Notes under the pieces: generated by a model | Told to the model about the DNA's origin: nothing | The model's input: only the letters and a program-made list of their open reading frames with translations | Databases searched by the model: none | Program-made: the position numbers and the translations under genes | Shown: piece by piece, positions 1 through 5,967 of the stretch | How positions within the stretch are numbered: the stretch's first letter is position 1 | Layout: every line of letters begins with the position of its first letter | Origin: Gemmatimonadota bacterium | Lineage (GTDB): Bacteria > Gemmatimonadota > Gemmatimonadetes > Gemmatimonadales > Gemmatimonadaceae | Direction of reading: 5' to 3' | NCBI GenBank assembly: GCA_003142495.1 | Contig: PLMM01000399.1 | Location: 11,221-17,986, forward strand | DNA length: 6,766 nt

Positions 1-1
1 T

Positions 2-868
2 GGCCACCCTCCTCTGACGATCGAGTTCGACGGCGCGCAGCTTCCGAATCCAAATGTGAGCGCGCCACCCGGCACGATCCTCGGCGCTCAACAGAAGGCG
101 TGGTTTCTCGAGCGCCTGCGGCGCGCAACGTCGCCATGGAAGCTCTGGGGTAACTCCGTGGGCTCGCTCGACTGGCGCACCGATTTGCAGAACGTGCCGC
201 CGGTGAACGGGCAGCGCTGGCCCTCGCCTGGCTACGGGCTCAGCACCGAGGAGGATTGGTCCGCGTATCGCGCCGAGCGCAACGAGATTTTCGACAGCGT
301 GCGTGCGAATCGCGTGGCGGGCTTCGTGTCGCTGTGCGGCGACAGGCACTCGTTCACCGCGGGGCGGGTGTCGACGAGTCTGCCGCCCGAGAAGTTCGAG
401 CCCGTAGGCGTCGAGTTCATCACGGGATCGATCTCGGCCCCCGGACTCATCGAGTCTTCGGAGCACGGAATTCCCAAGGACCATCCGCATCGAGCGCTCT
501 ACTTTCACGACACGCCGGCAGGTGCGGCGTCGACGATCAATGCCGCGCTGCGGCACGGCGTGAAGACGTGCCTCGTGCTAGAGGAAACCGGCGACGTCGC
601 GAAGGCGCTTGCTGCGAGCAACCCTGACGTCGCGCCGCATCTCACCTTTACCGACCTCGGCGGCCACGGCTACGCGATGGTGCGCGCGACACCCGATGCG
701 CTCGACGTCGAGTTCGTGTGCATCGAGCGACCCGTGGAGCGAGCGGCGGGGAGCGATGGTGGCCCGCTCGCGTATCGCATCACACATCACGTGCCGCGCT
801 GGGCCGCGGGCGAAGAGCCCACGCTCGAGCGAAAGGATCTCGAGGGCGTGACGCCGCTGCTCTCGTAG
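2..868 (+). CDS. PhoD-like alkaline phosphatase / phosphodiesterase, C-terminal part (5' end outside window)
   Basis: The frame is open from the window edge to TAG at 866-868, giving 288 visible residues. A GTG at 56 lies inside this open frame and is unlikely to be the true start, because recognisable family sequence (LTIEFDGAQLPNPN) precedes it. The segment TILGAQQKAWFLERL followed by WKLWGNS is the typical PhoD block 'LLG-x-Q-x-x-WL', and GDRHSF (visible residues about 113-118) is the conserved GDxHSF motif, with Asp and His near the metal centre. PhoD-family enzymes are usually exported (often by Tat) metallophosphatases with Fe/Ca centres that release phosphate from mono- and diesters. 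The signal peptide and N-terminal metal ligands would lie upstream, so activity and export cannot be judged here. The gene is convergent with the next one, with 14 bases between stop codons. Family assignment is firm; substrate is unknown. Confidence 0.9.
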   Translation, partial: GHPPLTIEFDGAQLPNPNVSAPPGTILGAQQKAWFLERLRRATSPWKLWGNSVGSLDWRTDLQNVPPVNGQRWPSPGYGLSTEEDWSAYRAERNEIFDSVRANRVAGFVSLCGDRHSFTAGRVSTSLPPEKFEPVGVEFITGSISAPGLIESSEHGIPKDHPHRALYFHDTPAGAASTINAALRHGVKTCLVLEETGDVAKALAASNPDVAPHLTFTDLGGHGYAMVRATPDALDVEFVCIERPVERAAGSDGGPLAYRITHHVPRWAAGEEPTLERKDLEGVTPLLS

Positions 869-872
869 AGCG

Positions 873-909
873 AAAAGCCGAACTATCTCAGTACTGAGAG
901 ATTCGGGCT
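873..909 (-). terminator. Candidate intrinsic terminator between convergent genes
   Basis: An imperfect inverted repeat spans 876-909. Its core is the perfect 14-base palindrome TCTCAGTACTGAGA (886-899), flanked by AGCC...GGCT and GAA...TTC arms with small bulges. On the minus strand the stem closes with GGCT and continues as TTTT (plus-strand A-run at 873-876), as expected of a rho-independent terminator for the HXXEE gene. It overlaps that gene's last codons (stop at 883-885). On the plus strand the following TTT (915-917) is weak, so termination of the phosphatase gene is less certain. The T-run is short. Confidence 0.5.
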
Positions 910-1413
910 CGACGTTTGGCGCGGGGCACGGTTGAGCAACTTCCGTCCCTCGGAGAGAATCCAGTACGCTGCGCCGTAGGCCGCTGCGGTGAGCGCATTG
1001 CGAGGCGACACCAAGCCGCAGCTCACGAAGCGCGCGAAGGCGTACGTCACGAGCGGCACGTACACCAGCGCGCCCGTGATGACGCCGGGCGAGTAGCGAC
1101 GACGGCGCACCGTTGCCTGGATGTGCCACAGGGCGTTGATCCCGACGCCGCTCGCCACCGCGAGCCAGAGAAAGCGCGCCCACGGCGCGGCGAAGTACAC
1201 CGCGGCGATTGCCGCCGCGAGCGGGACGATCGTGTTGATCAGCACGAGAAAGCGCGTCGTCATCGACCGCTCGACGTGCGGACTATAGCGAACGTACCAG
1301 TCGCGGAATCCGCCCGGCCACGCGAACTCCTCGCACTCGTGCGCGCAGATCGCGGCGAAGAGCCCCCACGCCATCAGCCCCGTCGTTGCAAGCGTACAAC
1401 CGGTAGCGAGCAT
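883..1413 (-). CDS. HXXEE domain-containing membrane protein
   Basis: The protein is 176 residues from the preferred start and mostly hydrophobic, with about four to five likely membrane segments. The family-defining motif is HECEE at about residues 25-29, followed by FAWPGGFRDWY. A second conserved block, NALWHIQ followed by RYSPGVITG, matches the usual C-terminal HXXEE pattern. The His/Glu residues look like metal ligands, but the family's biochemical role is not established and none is claimed. Start: ATG at 1413 has GGAGAGG (1417-1423) upstream, with six bases from GGAG to the ATG. The alternatives ATG 1428, ATG 1425 and TTG 1455 are in frame but lack a visible ribosome site and add at most 14 residues. 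The gene follows the LuxR-type regulator in the same direction, about 160 bases downstream, so shared transcription is possible. It ends at a candidate terminator. Confidence 0.85.
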   Translation of the reverse strand: MLATGCTLATTGLMAWGLFAAICAHECEEFAWPGGFRDWYVRYSPHVERSMTTRFLVLINTIVPLAAAIAAVYFAAPWARFLWLAVASGVGINALWHIQATVRRRRYSPGVITGALVYVPLVTYAFARFVSCGLVSPRNALTAAAYGAAYWILSEGRKLLNRAPRQTSSPNLSVLR

Positions 1414-1416
1414 CAC

Positions 1417-1423
1417 CCTCTCC
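1417..1423 (-). promoter_or_regulatory. Ribosome binding site that decides the HXXEE start
   Basis: On the minus strand this reads GGAGAGG and precedes ATG 1413. The upstream candidate starts (1428, 1425 and TTG 1455) have no comparable purine-rich site. This is why the shorter protein is preferred. Confidence 0.55.
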
Positions 1424-1572
1424 ATCATGAGCGTGGCAAAGTCCGACGACGACAATTGAAATCATCGTGCCGGCTCTGCGCAAGCGCCAGATGAAAATGA
1501 GTGAGCGATTCCAAACGCGAGGTGGGGGTTATTCGGCGCCGAGTGTGCTCGCGCGATCGACCGGTGCAGCCC

Positions 1573-4500
1573 CTAGATCAGCTGCCGGTCGCGCGCGATT
1601 TCGGCCGCTTCGTGACGATTGTGCGCATCCAACTTTCGACAGGCGTTCTCCAGGTGCTTGCCGACGTTGCGGTGTGCACAGCCAAGAACGTTGGCGATGT
1701 CCTTGTTGCTCTTGTGCTGCAGGACGAGGTGAAGGATCTCCTTCTCGCGGGGCGAGAGGAGCGGGCTCCCTGATTTCGCGACTCGCGCTCGTGGTCGCGC
1801 ATCGAGCTCTCGCAGTTGCGCTCTGGCTCGCTCGATCTCGTTGGTGGCACCCAATCTCGAAAGCACCTCGAAAGCGCGGTTGAGCTGGCGAATCGCGCTG
1901 TCGCGATCTCCGAGCTCGACGTGCCGACGCGCGATCTCCAGCCGGAGACGCGCACTGTCGAAGGCGAGTGGGATGGCCTCGATCTTATCGGTCGCGAAGA
2001 TCACCCGATCGAGGAGTGCCTGCGTAGTTCCGCGAAGCATGGCGACCATCGCCTCTCCTACCTCTGCAAACAGGACCCCGACACGTTGCCCGACACGCTC
2101 TGAGTCGTGCCGCAACCGCTTACAATAAAATTCAGCGAGCGCGAAATCCTGCTTCCAGAGGACGGCCTCGATCATCGTCGGCAGCAAGCGATGCACCGAC
2201 CATGGCGCGTAGCCTGATCGGTCGGCGATCGAAAGACCGATCAACCCACATCGCATGACCTCATCATAGTCTCGCATCGTGAGGTGATAAATCGCCATGC
2301 CGGTGTACACGCGCACGAGCGTATGCACGTCGCCCGAGCGATTGTCGGGATGCGAGGCACCGGAGAGTGCCCAGGCTTCGTCGAGATACTGCTTTCCTTC
2401 ATCGATGCGCCCTCGGCCGAGGCTCAAAATGCCCGTGTAGACCAGCAGACGTGGCAGAAGGGTTTGTTGCTCCAGCGCACGTGCGAGCGCGACGCTGCGA
2501 GCCGCCTGTTCCACTGCCGAGTCCCAGTCTCCGGTCGCGCTCTTGTACTCAATCTCTATTTCGTCGACTCGCAGGTGCAACACCGGCGAGTGGAGCTCGT
2601 CGGCGATTCGCCGAGCCTCGACAAAGTGGTGCTTCGTCGCAACCGTGTCGCCGGTAAGGGCGGACAGAACGGCGAGCGCCCAGTGCGCAGACCACGCTTC
2701 GGCGGGCTCTCCACTCGCGCGTGCAAAGTCGAGTGCGTGCATCGCGTGCGATGCGGCTTGACCCGGATCGCCGATCCAGAGGTAAAACAGCGCCGAGGCG
2801 CGATGCACGCGTGCCAGCAATTTCGCATCGTGCCTGCGCTCCGCGATCGCTAGCGCGTCGCGTAGCGCCTTGTCCTGCGCCTTGGTGTCGCCGATCGCCT
2901 CGAGGCTCGTCGTCTTGGATGTCAGGAGCCGAGCGAGCGCGAGATCGTCGTGCGATCGCTCGGCGGCGGCAATGCCCATGTCGTAGTGCGCGAGCGCTTC
3001 TACGAAGCGACCCTGCAAATAGTGAAGATTTCCCAGCCGGCGTTCGATTGCAGCGAGCCTTGGTAATGCGTGCGTGGCGCTCGCCTCTCGCTGCGCCTGC
3101 TCCCAGAGTGGGAGCGCGCTTCGATAGTCTCCGCTGTTCTGCTTTGCCAGTGCGAGCTCCCCAATGAGGTCCGCGTGGAGGTCACTATCGCCTCCACCTC
3201 TTTGCGAAAGCTCGAATGCGGTTTGCAGATAGCTCGCCGCCTCCCGGTGCGCGTGCCGGCGCGCCGCATGCTCTCCAGCGACTCGAAGGAATGCGATCGC
3301 TTTTTGGTCCAGCTCGCGCGCATCCGAGCGCACGAAATGGTAAGAGAGCTCGCTCGCGTGAGCTAGTGCGCCGGATCCATAGTACCTCTCCATGCACTCC
3401 GCCACGCGCGCGTGCAGCATGCGCGCCCGCGCCTGACCGAGCTCGCCGTGCACTGTCTCGCGCAAGAGCGGATGGGTGAAGTCATATACGATGTCCGTTG
3501 CATCCGTCGATTCGACCAACACATCGGCGCGACGCAGATCGGAGATGGCGCCCAGGAGCTCTTCGGTGGGCAGTTCGCACACCGCGCGAAGCAGATCGTG
3601 CGTCACTCGCACCCCGATCACCGCCGCGAGCTCCGCCACGGTTCGCGCCGCGGGGGAGAGTCGTTGAATGCGCGCAAGAAAGAGATCGCGGATGTATGCG
3701 GGAAGCTGGAGATCGTCGAGCTCCCATCCATGCCAGGTGCCGTCACGCTGTCGCAGCCTGCCGGAGCCGACGAGCGACTTGATCGTCTGCTCGAGGAACA
3801 GCGGGTTGCCACGCGTGGAGCCGTACAACATGTCCGCAAACTCGCGTACGGTTTCTTCCGTGGTACCGAATACGCGTCGCAGCAACTCACTCGTCGCACT
3901 CGGAGGCAATCCGGCGAGCTGCTGCGAGGTCGCGAGGGCAACGCCAACGAGCGAATTCTCAGTTGCCCGAAGTACCTGGCTGCCCTCGCGGTCCGCCGAG
4001 CTATAGGTACAGAGAATCGCGATCCGCGCCCTGCCGAGCTGACGGGCGGTGAAGTGAAGCAGCTCGAGCGACGACGGATCGGTCCAATGCAGATTCTCCA
4101 GCACGATGAGGAGCGGTGTCTTCTCGGCGAAGCGGATGAGGAACTGCAGGAACGTCCAGAACAGCCGAGTCTTCAACTCGGCCGCGTCTCCAATGACAAC
4201 TGAAGGGCGGCCACTCGGCGCCTCGATCGGCAGAGCCGGGAAGAGAAGTGCCAGCTCCGCGGCGCCTCCGCGCGAGAGCGTCGCCAGAGTCGCTGGCGGA
4301 AGCGCGCGCAAAAGGGGAAGCAACGCATCGGCGAACGGCGCATACGGAACGCCGGATTCCACAGCGTAAGCGCGTCCGACCGCGACAACCCAGCCACGGC
4401 GAGACGCCTCGCGCGCGAGTTCCTCGCTCAGTCGGGTTTTTCCAATTCCGGGTTCACCGGAGAGGAAAACCGTTCGGCCACTCCCTCGCTCGGCATCATC

Positions 4501-4599
4501 GAGTAGAGAGCGAAGCACTCCCAATTCCGTGGCGCGCCCAACGAGCGGAAACGGAGCAAGTGGTGCCTGCGCCGGCTGTTGCGAGTCATTGGAATGCAT
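1573..4599 (-). CDS. LAL-type ATP-dependent LuxR-family transcriptional regulator (AAA/STAND ATPase, TPR-like region, C-terminal HTH)
   Basis: This is a 1008-residue cytoplasmic regulator with the architecture of large ATP-binding LuxR (LAL/MalT-like) proteins. Walker A is GEPGIGKT at residues 48-55. The Walker B region is LLIVLENLHWTD (about 163-174), reading E-N where relatives usually have D-D or E-D. GNPLFLE (264-270) and DFTHPLLRE (373-381) are typical of the AAA and winged-helix part. From about 435 to 930 the protein is alpha-helical and TPR-like, for example the repeats near 478-506 and 517-548. The C-terminal LuxR/GerE helix-turn-helix occupies about 947-1008 (LSPREKEIL, SNKDIANVLG, NVGKHLENACRKL). 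In the family, ligand and ATP binding switch oligomerisation and DNA binding; the ligand here is unknown. Start: ATG 4599 has GAGG five bases upstream. The farther ATG 4650 has no ribosome site and lies inside an inverted repeat. The full length appears intact. Confidence 0.92.
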   Translation of the reverse strand: MHSNDSQQPAQAPLAPFPLVGRATELGVLRSLLDDAERGSGRTVFLSGEPGIGKTRLSEELAREASRRGWVVAVGRAYAVESGVPYAPFADALLPLLRALPPATLATLSRGGAAELALLFPALPIEAPSGRPSVVIGDAAELKTRLFWTFLQFLIRFAEKTPLLIVLENLHWTDPSSLELLHFTARQLGRARIAILCTYSSADREGSQVLRATENSLVGVALATSQQLAGLPPSATSELLRRVFGTTEETVREFADMLYGSTRGNPLFLEQTIKSLVGSGRLRQRDGTWHGWELDDLQLPAYIRDLFLARIQRLSPAARTVAELAAVIGVRVTHDLLRAVCELPTEELLGAISDLRRADVLVESTDATDIVYDFTHPLLRETVHGELGQARARMLHARVAECMERYYGSGALAHASELSYHFVRSDARELDQKAIAFLRVAGEHAARRHAHREAASYLQTAFELSQRGGGDSDLHADLIGELALAKQNSGDYRSALPLWEQAQREASATHALPRLAAIERRLGNLHYLQGRFVEALAHYDMGIAAAERSHDDLALARLLTSKTTSLEAIGDTKAQDKALRDALAIAERRHDAKLLARVHRASALFYLWIGDPGQAASHAMHALDFARASGEPAEAWSAHWALAVLSALTGDTVATKHHFVEARRIADELHSPVLHLRVDEIEIEYKSATGDWDSAVEQAARSVALARALEQQTLLPRLLVYTGILSLGRGRIDEGKQYLDEAWALSGASHPDNRSGDVHTLVRVYTGMAIYHLTMRDYDEVMRCGLIGLSIADRSGYAPWSVHRLLPTMIEAVLWKQDFALAEFYCKRLRHDSERVGQRVGVLFAEVGEAMVAMLRGTTQALLDRVIFATDKIEAIPLAFDSARLRLEIARRHVELGDRDSAIRQLNRAFEVLSRLGATNEIERARAQLRELDARPRARVAKSGSPLLSPREKEILHLVLQHKSNKDIANVLGCAHRNVGKHLENACRKLDAHNRHEAAEIARDRQLI

Positions 4600-4604
4600 G
4601 GGCG

Positions 4605-4608
4605 CCTC
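4605..4608 (-). promoter_or_regulatory. Ribosome binding site that decides the LuxR-regulator start
   Basis: GAGG on the minus strand lies five bases before ATG 4599. The 17-codon-longer start at 4650 is preceded by pyrimidine-rich CTCTCTCCTTTCG, which cannot serve as a ribosome site. Confidence 0.5.
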
Positions 4609-4637
4609 GCGCGGTGATTGCCGCGATGTGAGGAGTG

Positions 4638-4657
4638 CGTAGCACGTCATAGCTACG
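4638..4657. promoter_or_regulatory. 20-bp inverted repeat upstream of the LuxR-type regulator, candidate operator
   Basis: The arms CGTAGC (4638-4643) and GCTACG (4652-4657) are perfect inverted repeats around the eight-base spacer ACGTCATA. The 20-bp total length is that of many sites bound by dimeric LuxR-type helix-turn-helix domains. It lies 39 to 58 bases upstream of ATG 4599, where an operator or the 5' untranslated region would be. The function is inferred; a six-base arm can also arise by chance. Confidence 0.35.
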
Positions 4658-4691
4658 AAAGGAGAGAGCGACCGGCAAGCCCGGAGCGCTC
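4656..4691 (-). terminator. Candidate intrinsic terminator after the small membrane protein gene
   Basis: On the minus strand GAGCG (4691-4687) pairs with CGCTC (4670-4666), with an inner CCGG/CCGG stem separated by a small internal loop and a five-base loop. The sequence continues as TCTCCTTTCG. It begins about 19 bases past the stop of the 89-residue gene. The T-tract is interrupted, so efficiency is doubtful. Confidence 0.35.
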
Positions 4692-4709
4692 ACGAGGGGC
4701 AGCAAACCC

Positions 4710-4979
4710 TCACCGGAGTCCCAAACCGACGTACAGAATGAGCGAGATCAGGCCCATCACCAGAACGAGGCGATGCGGAATCGTCGGCTTGAGGAGCAGG
4801 CAGATCACGATGAGCGGGCCCACGAGCATTCCGCACACCACGCGTGCGAGCGTCGTGTGATGTGCCTCGGCTCCGGGAGCCGCGAACAGGCGAGTAGCAC
4901 CGTCGATCATCACTGCTGCGCTGAATCCCAAAGCCAGAATGCCGGAATCGTGATACCGTGACTTCATTTCGGGGAGCAT
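4710..4979 (-). CDS. Small integral membrane protein of unknown function (89 residues)
   Basis: I do not recognise a family. The protein is strongly hydrophobic, with three likely membrane helices at about 14-34 (containing an Asp and an Arg), 47-63 and 71-88, and a short His-containing loop (HHTT) near 40-43. The N-terminus MLPEMKSRYHDSG is polar. ATG 4979 is preferred over the internal ATG 4967 because a GAGAGAG purine tract lies upstream of 4979, whereas 4967 has pyrimidines before it. The gene lies 55 bases after the alpha/beta-hydrolase gene and about 110 bases before the LuxR-type regulator, all in the same direction. The opposite strand lacks a convincing gene here. Three consistent hydrophobic segments in a neatly bounded frame favour a real gene, but homology would be needed to be sure. 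Confidence 0.6.
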   Translation of the reverse strand: MLPEMKSRYHDSGILALGFSAAVMIDGATRLFAAPGAEAHHTTLARVVCGMLVGPLIVICLLLKPTIPHRLVLVMGLISLILYVGLGLR

Positions 4980-4980
4980 G

Positions 4981-4993
4981 GAGAGTCTCTCTC
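4981..4993 (-). promoter_or_regulatory. Small hairpin covering the ribosome site of the 89-residue membrane protein
   Basis: On the minus strand GAGAG-AGA-CTCTC can form a five-base-pair stem with a three-base loop, ending two bases before ATG 4979. It would hide the only purine-rich stretch that could serve as the ribosome binding site. A regulatory role is inferred only; the repeat is short and of low complexity. Confidence 0.25.
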
Positions 4994-5027
4994 AAAAAGT
5001 GGATGCACTCGTACGCGCGTCGAGTGC
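4994..5027 (-). terminator. Candidate intrinsic terminator after the alpha/beta-hydrolase gene
   Basis: On the minus strand GCACTCG (5027-5021) and CGAGTGC (5011-5005) form a perfect seven-base-pair stem around a nine-base GC-rich loop. After six bases a T5 run follows (plus-strand A-run 4994-4998). It begins eight bases past the TAG at 5035-5037. The gap between stem and T-run is longer than ideal, so partial read-through into the small membrane protein gene is plausible. Confidence 0.45.
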
Positions 5028-5034
5028 GGTTGGC

Positions 5035-5967
5035 CTAGCGTGGACTCGCGATGACTGCGGAGACATCGACCGCCTGTCGGGCTCCGGCGGCGAGCGACAG
5101 AATCGCGCGCACGACTACCTCCGGTTGTTCTTCGTGCAGGTACGCGCCCGAACTCGCGACGCTGTCTACAGCGAAGTCGGGGATTCGCTGGCAGAGCAGC
5201 GTGGTCTCACTGCTTTCGATGCCACCCTGACGATTGGCGGAACCGATGAGCAGGCGAACCGGTTGGCGGATTTGCCAGAGCAGTTCAGCGAGTGGTGTGT
5301 TGACGGATGCGCGCCGCATTTCGGACAGCACGCGCGCGGCTCCGCCGAGATCGTTCACGATCGGCTTCGCGTACTCATCGATCACGGCATCAGTTACCCA
5401 CGCTGGATCCGCGGAGTATTCCCGCAGGGCGCTGGCAATTCGGCTGCGTGCTATGCCCCGCGCGCCGAAGAACTTGAGCATGGGGGCCATGCGCATCGCG
5501 ATCGAGGCGCCACCGGTGGAGGAACGTTCCACGGGACCGCCGTCGAGGAGCAACACGGCAGCGACTCGTTTCGGGTGACGATACGCGACCCGCAATGCGA
5601 CGGACGCTCCGAAGTTCGAGCCCACGATGACTGCGTTCGTCACGTCGAAGGTATCGAGCACGGCGGCGATGCGATCGGCCTGCGCGTCGAGTGAATAGTC
5701 GCCATCGTCCGGATGCGAGGAGGTTCCGACGCCGAGTGGCTCGATCACGTACGTCGCGTGTCCAGCGGCGGCGATGTCAGGCGTCACCTTTCGAAATCCG
5801 AATGTGCCGCCCAGGAGCCCTGGCAATAGCACCACGGGCGCGCCAACGCCGTCTGCGACTGAGGACGCTGGCTGCGTACGACGAACCGTCAACGATTCGC
5901 GCGGGGCGACCGCTACGTGCGCGACGGTTGCCGAATCGAGTGCGATGAGCAGAAGGAGTATCATCAT
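5035..5967 (-). CDS. Exported or membrane-anchored alpha/beta-hydrolase-fold protein with substituted catalytic triad
   Basis: The protein has 310 residues. A hydrophobic N-terminus (MMILLLLIAL, to about residue 20) suggests a signal peptide or anchor, although it lacks the usual basic start. The fold is clear: VVLLPGLLGG (45-54, oxyanion-hole loop region), IEPLGVGTSS (75-84), the strand-elbow segment NAVIVGSNFGASVAL followed by HPKRVAAVLLLDGG, and the C-terminal HEEQPE at 278-283. By eye alignment the nucleophile position in G-x-S-x-G is Asn118 (GSNFG), the acid position after the late strand LLIGSAN is Asn245, and the usual His before the LHEEQPE block is Ala275. It may therefore not be a normal hydrolase. 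ATG 5967 has GAGGA eight bases upstream (5976-5980) and overlaps the upstream gene's TGA as ATGA, so the two are probably translated together. A hairpin with a T5 run follows. Substrate and partner are unknown. Confidence 0.88.
   Translation of the reverse strand: MMILLLLIALDSATVAHVAVAPRESLTVRRTQPASSVADGVGAPVVLLPGLLGGTFGFRKVTPDIAAAGHATYVIEPLGVGTSSHPDDGDYSLDAQADRIAAVLDTFDVTNAVIVGSNFGASVALRVAYRHPKRVAAVLLLDGGPVERSSTGGASIAMRMAPMLKFFGARGIARSRIASALREYSADPAWVTDAVIDEYAKPIVNDLGGAARVLSEMRRASVNTPLAELLWQIRQPVRLLIGSANRQGGIESSETTLLCQRIPDFAVDSVASSGAYLHEEQPEVVVRAILSLAAGARQAVDVSAVIASPR

Noticed and set aside
578..1183. 201-residue minus-strand frame spanning the convergent junction
   Set aside because: It overlaps both the phosphatase and the HXXEE gene, each with clear family motifs, and its own translation is Arg-rich and featureless.
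1414..1572. Intergenic stretch searched for a promoter or terminator
   Set aside because: It contains only a short CGGCGCCG palindrome near 1534-1541 and the alternative HXXEE starts; no stem with a T-run and no convincing -35/-10 pair was found, so nothing is called beyond the ribosome site.
3412..4203. 263-residue open frame on the + strand
   Set aside because: It lies wholly antisense to the ATPase domain of the LuxR-type regulator, and its translation is Arg/Glu-rich with no recognisable domain; such frames are common opposite GC-rich genes.
4651..4675. Possible promoter (TTGCCG ... TATGAC) for the LuxR-type regulator
   Set aside because: The spacing of about 20 bases is too long and the -10 match is only partial; not supported enough to annotate.
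4978..5694. 238-residue open frame on the + strand
   Set aside because: It is antisense to the alpha/beta-hydrolase-fold gene, which has clear family motifs and a ribosome site; the + strand product shows only low-complexity Gly/Arg/His sequence.
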